NCBI RefSeq assembly: GCF_900010725.2
Contig: NZ_LR734832.1
Coordinates: 137,628 to 201,627 of the forward strand
DNA from: Planktothrix serta PCC 8927
GTDB taxonomy: Bacteria; Cyanobacteriota; Cyanobacteriia; Cyanobacteriales; Microcoleaceae
Direction: 5' to 3'
Length of the DNA stretch: 64,000 bases
Of the stretch, positions 8,257 to 17,228 are shown piece after piece (positions within the stretch are counted from its first letter, which is position 1; each line of letters starts with the position of its first letter). The position numbers and the translations under genes are program-made. The notes under the pieces are model-generated. The model saw only the letters and a list, made by a program, of their open reading frames with translations, ran no database searches and was not told where the DNA came from.

Positions 8257-9150
8257 ATGCTTGCAAATGCGCCAACCCTGATTAAAATTGCTATTTTTTT
8301 TGGGGTGTGGATGGGTTTATGGATGCCAATTGCTGTTATCACTGCTTTAGCTCTCAATTGGCGTCCTCCTAGGCCCCTAAATGAAACCCAAAAGTTGACG
8401 TTGCTGGCGCCACTTTATGGAATTGCTCCCCTAGTTTTGTGGAAAATTAGCCAAGTTGAGGGTCGATCCTTCTGGGATTATGGTTTAGCTTGGCGATCAG
8501 AGTTTTTTACATCAATTTCCATTGGTTTCGGTCTGGCTGTTATCAGCCTAATCGTCTTATTTGGTTTTCAATTTACCCTCGGTTGGATCAATTGGCGACA
8601 ACCACACTGGGGACAAAGCGATCAACAGTCCTCTGGCTTAAATTCCGATCTTCCCCCTGAAAACGGGTGGATTAGGTTAGGGCAAAAGGCCTCGATTTTG
8701 TTTCCAATTTTGCTAATTGCTCTCTGGATTAGTAGCACAGAGGAGTTAGTGTTTCGAGGGTTTCTGCAAAAACAATTACAGCAAGATTATTCAGGGTTTG
8801 TCGCGGCGGCAATTGTCAGCTTAATTTTCGCGCTCACCCATTTAATTTGGGAAGTCCGCAACACATTCCCCCAATTACCCGGATTAGGGTTAATGGGGAT
8901 GGTGTTGACCTTCGCTTGTTTTTGCAATGGCGGGTCTTTAGGACTTGCTATTGGACTGCACGCGGGTTGGATTTGGGGAATCAGCAGTTTGGATACCGTT
9001 GTCGGTGTGAACCCCACTGGGAAGGTTCCCGAATGGGTGACGGGACTCGCAGGTAAACCCTTAGCGGGTGTGTTGGGAATTGTGATGTTGTTAGTGGTGG
9101 CTGGCTTTTTAGGAATATATTTCCTGTCTAATTTCCCGGTAACTTTTTAA
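8257..9150 (+). CDS. CPBP family intramembrane glutamic endopeptidase
   Basis: Membrane protease of the Abi/CPBP (Rce1-like) family. Several membrane spans are visible (about 8-34, 50-65, 85-110, 145-160, 180-195, 210-240, 265-295). Family motifs are intact: EEL-x-x-R with E162, E163 and R167 (STEELVFRGFL), H195 in FALTH, and H235 in GLHAGWIWG. 297 aa. Substrate unknown; members process peptides or act in immunity and membrane-protein turnover. It follows the cyAbrB gene by 34 bp, so cotranscription is possible. Confidence 0.85.
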   Translation: MLANAPTLIKIAIFFGVWMGLWMPIAVITALALNWRPPRPLNETQKLTLLAPLYGIAPLVLWKISQVEGRSFWDYGLAWRSEFFTSISIGFGLAVISLIVLFGFQFTLGWINWRQPHWGQSDQQSSGLNSDLPPENGWIRLGQKASILFPILLIALWISSTEELVFRGFLQKQLQQDYSGFVAAAIVSLIFALTHLIWEVRNTFPQLPGLGLMGMVLTFACFCNGGSLGLAIGLHAGWIWGISSLDTVVGVNPTGKVPEWVTGLAGKPLAGVLGIVMLLVVAGFLGIYFLSNFPVTF

Positions 9151-9184
9151 TCTTTTCTTAACATTAATATCAAAAAACTGTGTT

Positions 9185-11266
9185 TTGATCTATTTAGAGG
9201 GTTATAGGGACATTTCAGTTGAAATCGTGGAACACCGTGAGTTAACCCATCAATTGGATCAGTTCTTAGTCTGTGGTTTAGGAAACCTTGGACAACATTG
9301 TGTATTTGCCCTCAAAGAATTTGGAGTTCGGGTGAATGGTATTAACCTTGTTGCTCCTACACACTGGGATATTCCCGGTATTCCAGAGCAGTTGGGGCAA
9401 CTGGTGATTGGAGATGCTCGTCAGGAGTCGGTGCTAAAGCAAGCCAATCTTGATCAATGTCGCGCTGTGTTAATTGTTACCAGTCAGGAGCGGATCAATG
9501 CTGAAACAGCTTTGGCAATCCGTAAACTGAGTCCTAATGTGCGGTTGGTGGTACGCTCCTCGAAGGAGAATCTCAATCATTTATTAGCCGAACATCTAGG
9601 AAACTTTATTGCTTTTGAGCCCACCCAACTTCCGGCATCTGCTTTTGCAGTTGCTGCTCTGGGAACAGAAGTTTTGGGATTTTTCAGCTTGGATGATTCC
9701 CGACTTCAGGTAATTCAGCGTCAATTTAATCCGGGTGATTCCTGGTGTTATCGAGGCTCACTTCAAGAATTCAACAGTCGCACCCGGCGAATTCTTTGCC
9801 ATCGTCGGGGGAGCGTTCACCCGATAGTTTCCCTCCCGGATTGGGAACCCGAAACCCAACTTCAAGCCGGAGATCAAGTCATCTATATCGAAGTAGCTGA
9901 TCGCGCCTATACGGGTACTGTCTCTGTCCCCAATTCTGACTTATCTCCTGTGAGGAAACGATGGGGTAGATGGCGACGACTCCGGTGGGAAAACGTGAAG
10001 CATTGGGTGCTAGAGATGTGGCAATCTCACCAACAGCAGCCTGTCCGCCAAGTGGCAATTGTTTGCGGTGCTGTGGTTTTGGCTTTGTTAGCGGTTGGAA
10101 CAGTAGTCTTTGCTCGATACTATCCGGGAGCTACTCCTCTGGGAGCCTTCTACGGAGTAGCAATTCTGTTGTTAGGTCAATATGGTGAGTTATTTGGAGA
10201 TTTTGAAATCAATCCCAATATTCCCGGCTGGTTGCAGTTTTTTGCCTTTGTCCTGACTCTGGCGGGGACTGCCTTAGTCGGGGTACTGTATGCGTTACTC
10301 ACCCAAGGGATGCTCAGTACCCGATTTCAACTCACCCCTCGTCGTCCACCCATTCCCCTTCACCATCATACAGTTGTTGTTGGACTCGGACGAGTGGGTC
10401 AACAAGTTGTGAGACTGTTACAGGAGTTCCGACAACCCCTTGTCGGAGTTACATTTACCCCCCAGTTTGATCTGAATGTTTTGTCGGATATTCCGATTGT
10501 TAGAGGTAGTCTCAAGGAAACCCTCAACCAGGTGAATTTGGCAACTGCCCGGAGTGTGGTCGTGGTGACAGACGATGACATCTTGAATTTAGAAATTAGC
10601 CTGATGGCTCGTTCTGCTAATCCTAGCTGCCATCTAGTGATCCGCACAAAGGAACAGAGTCTTACAGATAGTCTTAACCGTTTGTTGCCGGGAACCCATG
10701 TCATTTGTGCTTATGGGGTGACAGCAGAAGCCTTTGCAGCAGCAGCTTTTGGGGAAAAAATTCTGGGTTTGTTTCGCTGTTGCGATCGCACCATCTTAGT
10801 CACCGAATATGAAATTGAAGTCGGGGATACCCTTGATAACTTACTGCTCACCGAGGTTGCTTATGGTTATGGAGTGGTTCCAATTCTACATCAACGAAAA
10901 AATCAGCCCCCTCGGTTAATGCCTCCTGATGAGATTCAGTTAACAGTGGGCGATCGCATGGTGGTTTTAGCAACGATTGAAGGGTTGCGTGCAGTAGAAG
11001 ATGGCATTTTTGTCACCGCAGCCCGTTGGCAAGTTCGCATTCAGCAGGCTTTAAGTGCTGAAGCTGTTTTTGAAGGGGCTAATCTGATTGTGCGGATTTG
11101 TGGTTGTCCGTTAAATGTAGCCAGGAATCTGATGTCAGACCTACCCGTCCTCTTACCCCGATTATTGTTTAAGCATCAAGCTTACCATTTGATTGTAGAA
11201 TTGAAGCGAGTGCTGGTCATCGCTCAGATGATCCCCCCAGATCAGCCTGAAAACCACTATAAGTAA
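9185..11266 (+). CDS. RCK-TM-RCK ion-channel-like protein (TrkA-N domains)
   Basis: Likely membrane protein of the K+ channel/TrkA superfamily. The first RCK-type Rossmann domain is about 24-235 (FLVCGLGNLGQH), two membrane spans lie at about 289-310 and 350-374 around a pore-loop-like stretch (LLLGQYGELFGDF, about 328-340), then a second RCK domain follows from 394 (TVVVGLGRVGQQ) with a TrkA-C-like end. Classical channels have membrane spans before both RCK domains, so this order is permuted, as in Castor/Pollux-like channels. No canonical TVGYG filter is seen. The start is uncertain: TTG 9185 or GTG 9227. Regulated ion transport is inferred. Confidence 0.75.
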   Translation: MIYLEGYRDISVEIVEHRELTHQLDQFLVCGLGNLGQHCVFALKEFGVRVNGINLVAPTHWDIPGIPEQLGQLVIGDARQESVLKQANLDQCRAVLIVTSQERINAETALAIRKLSPNVRLVVRSSKENLNHLLAEHLGNFIAFEPTQLPASAFAVAALGTEVLGFFSLDDSRLQVIQRQFNPGDSWCYRGSLQEFNSRTRRILCHRRGSVHPIVSLPDWEPETQLQAGDQVIYIEVADRAYTGTVSVPNSDLSPVRKRWGRWRRLRWENVKHWVLEMWQSHQQQPVRQVAIVCGAVVLALLAVGTVVFARYYPGATPLGAFYGVAILLLGQYGELFGDFEINPNIPGWLQFFAFVLTLAGTALVGVLYALLTQGMLSTRFQLTPRRPPIPLHHHTVVVGLGRVGQQVVRLLQEFRQPLVGVTFTPQFDLNVLSDIPIVRGSLKETLNQVNLATARSVVVVTDDDILNLEISLMARSANPSCHLVIRTKEQSLTDSLNRLLPGTHVICAYGVTAEAFAAAAFGEKILGLFRCCDRTILVTEYEIEVGDTLDNLLLTEVAYGYGVVPILHQRKNQPPRLMPPDEIQLTVGDRMVVLATIEGLRAVEDGIFVTAARWQVRIQQALSAEAVFEGANLIVRICGCPLNVARNLMSDLPVLLPRLLFKHQAYHLIVELKRVLVIAQMIPPDQPENHYK

Positions 11267-11382
11267 AATTAGCTTTCTAACTATAGCAAGTTTCCACGGC
11301 AGCTTTATGCAGCTAAGTTCATAGAAAAATGGGATAACCTGAAGATCTGTATTCCTGTGGCGTTGTATCACAGTGGAGAATC

Positions 11383-12198
11383 ATGACAACCGCAACACCC
11401 TCTAGCCTGACCTTTACCCCCGTTTATGGCCCTGTATGGTCGTGGCGTTATGGGAAATCCTTGGGTATTGATCCCATTGGTGAGATTTCCACCTGTTCTT
11501 TTAATTGTGTTTATTGTCAACTGGGAGAAATTGAAGTTAAAACCCAGCAGCGTCAAATTTATGTTCCAACGGATCAAATTTTACAAGCCTTAGCAAAGTT
11601 TGCCCTTTGGAATATTGATGTAATTACTTTAAGTGGCAGTGGAGAACCCACTCTGGCGGCGAATTTAGGGGAAATTTTAATCGGAATTAAAACCCTGACT
11701 CAGCGCCCGACTTTAGTTTTAACAAACGGGACAACTTTAGGTGATCCTCAAGTTCGAGAACAATTGGCTTTAGCTGATAAAGTCTCTGTGAAATTGGATG
11801 GGGTTTCAAAAGTACAACTACAACGGATCAATCGACCTGTAACGAACTTGAATTTAACAGAGTTGCTCAGTTCTATTCAAGAATTTCGTCGCCTCTTCCC
11901 AGGAGAATTGGGACTGCAAACGATGATTTTATCCCCTTGGTCATCCTCAGATCGCCAGGAATATCAACGTTGGGTAAAAGCGATCGCACCTACAGAAATT
12001 CAACTCAATACCCCCACCCGTCCTAAACCCTTAAAGCGTGAATTAGCGGGACGGGAAAATCATCCCTCACCTGAAAACCCCCCTTATCAAGCCCAGAAAC
12101 TCAAATCAGTTAGCACGTCTGTATTACAAGATTTTGCTGAAGAAATTCAACAGCAAACAGGAATTCCTGTGCGCTATGCTCCGGGATCTAATTTATAG
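11383..12198 (+). CDS. Radical SAM protein
   Basis: The 4Fe-4S/SAM cluster motif CxxxCxxC is present as CSFNCVYCQLG near residue 39, preceded by YGKSLGIDPIG. GSGEPTLA and LTNGTTL match the SAM-binding strands of the family. 271 aa with no added domain. It resembles the COG0731-type radical SAM proteins (wybutosine-synthesis-like), but bacteria lack wybutosine, so the reaction is unknown. ATG 11383; the divergent or upstream neighbours give no pathway. Confidence 0.8.
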   Translation: MTTATPSSLTFTPVYGPVWSWRYGKSLGIDPIGEISTCSFNCVYCQLGEIEVKTQQRQIYVPTDQILQALAKFALWNIDVITLSGSGEPTLAANLGEILIGIKTLTQRPTLVLTNGTTLGDPQVREQLALADKVSVKLDGVSKVQLQRINRPVTNLNLTELLSSIQEFRRLFPGELGLQTMILSPWSSSDRQEYQRWVKAIAPTEIQLNTPTRPKPLKRELAGRENHPSPENPPYQAQKLKSVSTSVLQDFAEEIQQQTGIPVRYAPGSNL

Positions 12199-12232
12199 GA
12201 GAGAACAGGGAACAGGGAACAGGGAACACCGA
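12199..12232. repeat. GGGAACA heptamer repeat
   Basis: Four GGGAACA-type units directly after the radical SAM stop codon, the same family as 3236-3262. The remaining gap to the next gene (to 12459) is AT-rich and holds no other clear feature. Confidence 0.8.
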
Positions 12233-12459
12233 AGGAGGAAAAGATTTCACCGTCAAGGTTTAAATCTTTTTATCTTGGTACTTGATTTTTAAATCAATTC
12301 ATAGATCTGCTCTTAAATGAATGGGGAAAGTCGAGCTTTTTTGAAAACTGTTCTTGATCTTCCTTAAATGTATTGAAATATTAACAATGTTGCTGTTTTC
12401 GTAGAAAAAGAATAGTTAAACATGATAGGATAAAAATCAGTTACATTTGGAGAAGATTT

Positions 12460-12873
12460 ATGGCAAAAACAGTAATAGAAAAAACTTCAATGCCTCCTCT
12501 AACGGGCAAAGCTTTATTGCAAAAAGTTAAAGCTTTAGGGAACTTACCCCGACGGGAGGCGGCTCGCCAGTGTGGGTATTATACCCAAACAAAAGAGAAC
12601 CAAACTCGCGCTAATATGACCGAGTTTTACGATGCGTTACTGGCGGCTAAAGGCATTGCCTTAGATCCCGGACGGACAAAAGATGGACGAGGAAGAGAAG
12701 CCAGTTTTCGAGCCTGTGTTCATAAGAACGGTTCTCTAGTTATTGGTGCAAACTATACCGAATCCATGGGATTAGAAGCCGGAGATCAGTTTGAAATTCG
12801 CTTAGGTTCTAAACACATTCATCTGATTCAAGTCGGTGAGAAGTCGGAAGAAGACCTCCTCGATGAAGAATAA
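12460..12873 (+). CDS. cyAbrB family transcriptional regulator, copy 2
   Basis: Paralogue of the gene at 7821, same architecture: PLTGKALLQKVKALGNLPRR and CGYYTQTKENQTR in the N-terminus, then the AbrB-like HKNGSLVIGANYTESMGLEA and GDQFEIRLGSKHIHLIQV. 137 aa with an acidic tail. GGAGAAG lies about 8 bases before ATG 12460. Related cyAbrB proteins may form mixed complexes, so two copies in one neighbourhood may allow hetero-oligomers (inference). Convergent with the antiporter gene after a 185-bp gap. Confidence 0.9.
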   Translation: MAKTVIEKTSMPPLTGKALLQKVKALGNLPRREAARQCGYYTQTKENQTRANMTEFYDALLAAKGIALDPGRTKDGRGREASFRACVHKNGSLVIGANYTESMGLEAGDQFEIRLGSKHIHLIQVGEKSEEDLLDEE

Positions 12874-13058
12874 ACGCTTAACTCTGATTTAATAGGTAAA
12901 GGTTGGCTTGTCTAATTTTAAGAACCCGCATCCACAAGCTACTGTATTTTCAATTTTAATTAAACATAAAACGTTTAATCGACTCACAAGCTAACCTTAC
13001 CTCCTCTAACACGATTTTTTGTTGCCATTCACCCGACGGTTAGAAAAAAGAATGATTT

Positions 13059-14615
13059 TTATTCTTCCCTAACAACTTCAATTAAAACTGGGGCTAAATT
13101 CTCATTCAGCCTACCCAGCCGAATTAATTCTGCATAGGTATCTGCTTCAATTTCTAATAAAGTTTCTTCAAATTCTTCCCTAGCGACTTCTTGTAATTGC
13201 GGATATTCGTTGAGTAACTGATGGAATTTCTGTTTAACGCTTTTTAGCTCTCCTTCGACTAATTGCTTTTTATACCGATAGAATTCAGAATCGAGATCAG
13301 GGAAGCGATCAGAATTATCTAAATACTTTAAAACTCGCTGTAGGGCAATTTGACGAGCAACTAATTGAGAATATTCTTGACGCATGGGTTGATCTCCAAT
13401 TAACTTCAAGCCTTTCATCAATACTTGAATACTTAACCCTTGCACTAACAGCGTAAATAAAACCATTCCAAAAACAATATCAATAATCTCTTGTTTTTCA
13501 GCAATTATTTCAGGGACGCTTAAAGCCAGAGCAATCGAAACAGAACCTCTTAATCCCCCCCACCATAAAATCGTTTGTTCTTGAAATGTCACCGTACTAT
13601 TGCCGATAATATTATTTAAAGCACTCAATCCGAAAATTCCAATAAACCGAGTAGCTAAAGCCGCAGCAACGGCAATAAAAATCAAAGGGAGATGACTCCC
13701 TAAACTGGCAAATTGAGTTTGATCTCCAATTAATAGAAAGATCATGGAATTGACAAAAAATGCAATAAACTCCCAAAATTCTGTGACGATTAAGCGAGTT
13801 CTAGGATTCATCCCAATTCTTGAACCCCAATTGCCTAAAATGATGCCAACAATTACCACAGAAATGACACCAGAACCTCCTAATTCTTCTGTAATGAGAT
13901 AGGTTCCATAGGCAGAAACTAAGGTTAAAGATTGTTCAACAAATGGGAGATCAAACCGTTGGGTAATAAAAGAAACTCCAAATCCAATCAGACATCCAAC
14001 TCCTGCCCCAATTCCGACTACGGTTAAGAACTGTCCCAAAGCTTCCGAAATAGAAAAGGAATTCATTCCTAAAGGAATTCCTACCAATAAGATAAAGGCA
14101 ACAACCGCGACTCCATCATTAAATAAGCTTTCTCCCTCCATTAAAACCGTTAATTTTTTACTAGCTCCTAATTCTTTAAATAAGGCAATCACAGAAACGG
14201 GATCAGTTGCAGCTAAAGCGGCTCCTACTAATAAAGCAATGGGTAAGGTTAAACCCGCCCATTGATACAAAGAAAAGCCAATCCCGACGATAGAAATAAC
14301 AACTCCAAAAATAGCAAATAAAGTAATCAGTAACCAGTTCGACTTTAAATTTCGCCAAGATAAATTCCAAGCGGCTTCAAACAATAACGGGGGAAGAAAA
14401 ATTTCTAAAATTAATTGGGGAGAAAGGTTAACTAACCGAACATCTACAAATGCTAACCCCATTCCTACAATAACTAATAATAATGTATAGGGGATTTTGC
14501 GAAATATAGCCCAAGAACGCGACAGTGCAGCTACCGTTAAAGAAACGGAAAGAACCAATAGAAAACGCTCTAGGTTGTTGGTAATAATTTCAGGATTTGC
14601 TACGTCTAAACTCAT
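13059..14615 (-). CDS. Na+/H+ antiporter, CPA1 (NhaP/NhaS) family
   Basis: Inner-membrane monovalent cation/proton exchanger. About 12 membrane spans fill residues 15-415. The ion-binding core is present: AATDPVSVIALFKELG and GESLFNDGVAVVAF, both hallmarks of CPA1, and WWGGLRGSVSIALALS. A cytoplasmic helical tail of about 100 residues follows, rich in acidic and basic residues. 518 aa is normal. ATG at 14615 with AGGAG just upstream on the minus strand. Role: sodium and pH homeostasis. Confidence 0.92.
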   Translation of the reverse strand: MSLDVANPEIITNNLERFLLVLSVSLTVAALSRSWAIFRKIPYTLLLVIVGMGLAFVDVRLVNLSPQLILEIFLPPLLFEAAWNLSWRNLKSNWLLITLFAIFGVVISIVGIGFSLYQWAGLTLPIALLVGAALAATDPVSVIALFKELGASKKLTVLMEGESLFNDGVAVVAFILLVGIPLGMNSFSISEALGQFLTVVGIGAGVGCLIGFGVSFITQRFDLPFVEQSLTLVSAYGTYLITEELGGSGVISVVIVGIILGNWGSRIGMNPRTRLIVTEFWEFIAFFVNSMIFLLIGDQTQFASLGSHLPLIFIAVAAALATRFIGIFGLSALNNIIGNSTVTFQEQTILWWGGLRGSVSIALALSVPEIIAEKQEIIDIVFGMVLFTLLVQGLSIQVLMKGLKLIGDQPMRQEYSQLVARQIALQRVLKYLDNSDRFPDLDSEFYRYKKQLVEGELKSVKQKFHQLLNEYPQLQEVAREEFEETLLEIEADTYAELIRLGRLNENLAPVLIEVVREE

Positions 14616-14721
14616 ATTTTTTAAACTCCTTCAATTTCAGATAAGTTAACAACTTCTGCTCATGCTCGTATATTATCCTGCTTACGGATAACTTGAGCCA
14701 CGTTCTCTCTCTAGCAATGTT

Positions 14722-14835
14722 ATATGAAATCCTAAAATTTATACTACAGATAATCTCCTAAACCCCCTGTAGAGACGTTGCATGCAACGTCTCTACAGGG
14801 GACAGATGCGTAGCAAACATTTAAAGATTTCATAT
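14722..14835. repeat. Palindromic MITE-like element with a perfect 38-bp palindrome
   Basis: 14764-14801 is a perfect palindrome centred on TGCATGCA (left arm CCCCTGTAGAGACGTTGCA). It is bracketed by imperfect terminal inverted repeats: ATATGAAATCCTAAAATTT at 14722 and, on the other strand, ATATGAAATCTTTAAATG at about 14835. A related, imperfect GTAGAGACGTTGCAT core occurs at 38873. It fills the 365-bp gap between the antiporter and the DUF2358-like gene. Confidence 0.8.
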
Positions 14836-14981
14836 TATTTTCATCCTTCTACAGTAGCCTAATCTTGAAAAGTGTCAATCCCCATCAAAACTGTTAAAAT
14901 GATAGAGAATCAAGAACCAAAGCCAGTCATTGAACTTTGGGTATGGGTTCAAGGATATAAAATTTAGCTATTTTTTGACTG

Positions 14982-15419
14982 ATGAATATTAAAATAACTA
15001 GCCAAAACTATACTGCTCAAGTTAAAAACGTCATTGATACCTTAAACCAAGATTTACCCCTTTTATTTAACCAAGATATTTCCTATGATATTTATACCCC
15101 GGATATAGAGTTTATTGATCCGGTGAATCGGTTTAAAGGTAAGTTTAATTATCGGATTGTTTTTTGGACGTTACGGTTTCACGGTCAGTTATTTTTTACC
15201 GAACTCTATTTTGATTTACATGATGTTCAACAAACAGCCTCAGATATTATTACTGCTAACTGGACAGTTCGGGGAACTCTGCGTTTACCTTGGAAACCTC
15301 AATTATTTTTTAATGGCTATTCTACCTATAAGCTTACTTCTGAAGGCTTAATTTATTATCATCAAGATACTTGGGATAGATCTCCTCAAGCCATTTTAAA
15401 ACAATTCATAAGCTCGTAA
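14982..15419 (+). CDS. DUF2358 family protein (SnoaL-like fold)
   Basis: 145-residue soluble protein of the plant and cyanobacterial DUF2358 family (recognised from the pattern LNQDLPLLFNQDISYDIYTP then FIDPVNRFKG and WDRSPQAI near the end). The fold is related to NTF2/SnoaL cone domains, but no catalytic residue set is known to me. Conserved between cyanobacteria and chloroplasts, so a photosynthesis-related role is possible. Followed after 128 bp by another small conserved protein. Confidence 0.7.
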   Translation: MNIKITSQNYTAQVKNVIDTLNQDLPLLFNQDISYDIYTPDIEFIDPVNRFKGKFNYRIVFWTLRFHGQLFFTELYFDLHDVQQTASDIITANWTVRGTLRLPWKPQLFFNGYSTYKLTSEGLIYYHQDTWDRSPQAILKQFISS

Positions 15420-15547
15420 TTCTGATCAAAGGTCGAAAAACCCGTTCTCAACGTTCGGTTTTACGCACTATAACAAGTTTAAAAAGATTCGTTACAGTAA
15501 AAAATAAGTACAGAAAACAATACAAAATTAAATTATTTGATCAGACT

Positions 15548-15856
15548 ATGACAAATCCTGTATCTCACCGTCAATTATCTGGAAGTAACGTATTATGGCA
15601 ATATGTTCAATCAATGGAACCGGAAACTATTGCTAAACTGTCTCAACCGGAACCAGAAGTTGCTCAAATTATGGAAAATAGCTTAATGCAAATGTTAGGC
15701 GGTTTACCTTCAGAACATTTTGATGTTGCTATTACCACCAACCGTGAGGATTTAGGTCGTCTTTTAGCATCCGCAATGATGAATGGTTATTTTCTCTACA
15801 ATGCTAAACAACGCCTTGAGTTTGAAAAGTCCTTATCTCATGCTTCAGAGGCTTGA
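15548..15856 (+). CDS. DUF760 family protein
   Basis: 102-residue helical protein. The pattern LWQYVQSMEPETIAKLSQPE, then MLGGLPSEHFDVAITTNRE and LGRLLASAMMNGYFLYNAKQ, is that of the DUF760 family shared by cyanobacteria and chloroplasts. Function is not established. No signal peptide or membrane span. Same strand as the DUF2358-like gene. Confidence 0.75.
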   Translation: MTNPVSHRQLSGSNVLWQYVQSMEPETIAKLSQPEPEVAQIMENSLMQMLGGLPSEHFDVAITTNREDLGRLLASAMMNGYFLYNAKQRLEFEKSLSHASEA

Positions 15857-15890
15857 TTTTTACCAAAATTTTGCTAAAGTTAAAAGTAGA

Positions 15891-15952
15891 AACCGAGTTT
15901 CTAACCTTTTTTAAGGGGATAAAATCCAGATTTTAGGTTCAGAAACCCGGTT
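15891..15952. repeat. AACCGAGTTTCT inverted repeat
   Basis: AACCGAGTTTCT at 15891-15902 and its near complement AGAAACCCGGTT at 15941-15952 (11 of 12 pairs) with a 38-base spacer, downstream of the DUF760 gene. A similar motif forms the hairpin at 63059-63093. Possible transcript end. Confidence 0.5.
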
Positions 15953-16058
15953 AATTAGCTTGTTTTTGTAAGTATTGACCAATGCTTAACAGTTCCTTCC
16001 ATACCAATTGGTGTGGGAGGAAAAGTCTATTACAATTTAATTTTATTAATATTTACCT

Positions 16059-17225
16059 GTGAACAATTCTACTCAATCTGAGCCCTTAATAATTTCCCAG
16101 GAGCCTTCTCTTCTTTTGTGTTCGGAATGGCTTTTACCTAGTCAGAAAAAACAGGCTTTTCAGCAAGTGTTAGAAAATCATACGGGAGAACGTCAATTAA
16201 TTATTATACAAGATTTTCCCGATCCTGATGCCTTATCTTCTGCTTGGGCTTATCAATTAATTGCTCAACAATATAATATTGAATCTGATATTGTCTATGG
16301 GGGAACTCTCAGCCATCAAGAAAATATTGCTTTAGTGAAATTAACCAGTTTACCTGTGCATCGATGGCCGTTAGAAATGGCAAAAACCAAGGATTTATCG
16401 GTTTATTCGGGATGTGTTTTAATTGATAATCAAGGCACAACCAGTCAACTTATGCCTTTAGTAAAAACAGCTAACCTGCCGATTACGGTATTAATTGATC
16501 ATCATAATTTACAGAAAGATTTACATCCAGAATTTTTTGATATTCGTCCTCAAATTAAAGCAACGGCTACGATTTTAACTCAATATTTACAATCGGGTTT
16601 TTTAGAACTTGATAGTAATGACAGCCAACATATTAATTGTGCAACGGCGTTAATGCACGGGTTACGGTCGGATACGAATCAACTCCGACAAGCAACCCGT
16701 GAGGATTTCTTGGCCGCAGCCTATTTAAGTAATTATTATGATGCGAGTTTATTAGATTCTGTGTTGCGTTCTTCTCGGTCTAAACGGGTAATGGATGTGA
16801 TAGAACGAGCCTTATCTAATCGTCAAGTTTTAGATAATGTTTCAATTTCAGGAGTGGGTTTTTTACGCGCATCTGACCGAGATGCTATTCCTCAAGCTGC
16901 GGATTTTCTATTAACGGAAGAAAACGTTCATACTGCTGTTGTTTATGGGCTAGTTCATGATGATTTTAATGAATTGGAGATTATTGTGGGTTCCTTGAGA
17001 ACGAATAAAATTACCCTTGACCCAGATGAATTTATTAAGGAAGCATTCGGAACAGATGTAACGGGTAAGTTTTTTGGCGGGGGAAGAAGTCAAGCGGGAG
17101 GGTTTGAAATTCCGTTAGGGTTTCTTTCGGGGTTTAATGAAAATAAAGACTATGCGGAGATAAAATGGAAAGTCTTTGATGCTCAAGTCAAACAAAAATT
17201 ATTGCGTTTAGTTAATCCTAATTAA
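16059..17225 (+). CDS. DHH family phosphoesterase (NrnA-like)
   Basis: Mn2+-dependent DHH/DHHA1 phosphoesterase, the family of oligoribonucleases, pAp phosphatases and cyclic dinucleotide hydrolases. Motif I DFPDPDALSS carries D55 and D57, a further Asp is in LIDNQGT, and the DHH triad is in VLIDHHNLQ. The C-terminal DHHA1 motif reads GGGRSQAGGF; the usual form is GGGHxxAAG, so the His is replaced by Arg. 388 aa. Start is GTG 16059; no strong ribosome site. The stop codon runs straight into a tandem repeat/terminator array. Confidence 0.8.
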   Translation: MNNSTQSEPLIISQEPSLLLCSEWLLPSQKKQAFQQVLENHTGERQLIIIQDFPDPDALSSAWAYQLIAQQYNIESDIVYGGTLSHQENIALVKLTSLPVHRWPLEMAKTKDLSVYSGCVLIDNQGTTSQLMPLVKTANLPITVLIDHHNLQKDLHPEFFDIRPQIKATATILTQYLQSGFLELDSNDSQHINCATALMHGLRSDTNQLRQATREDFLAAAYLSNYYDASLLDSVLRSSRSKRVMDVIERALSNRQVLDNVSISGVGFLRASDRDAIPQAADFLLTEENVHTAVVYGLVHDDFNELEIIVGSLRTNKITLDPDEFIKEAFGTDVTGKFFGGGRSQAGGFEIPLGFLSGFNENKDYAEIKWKVFDAQVKQKLLRLVNPN

Positions 17226-17228
17226 GCA

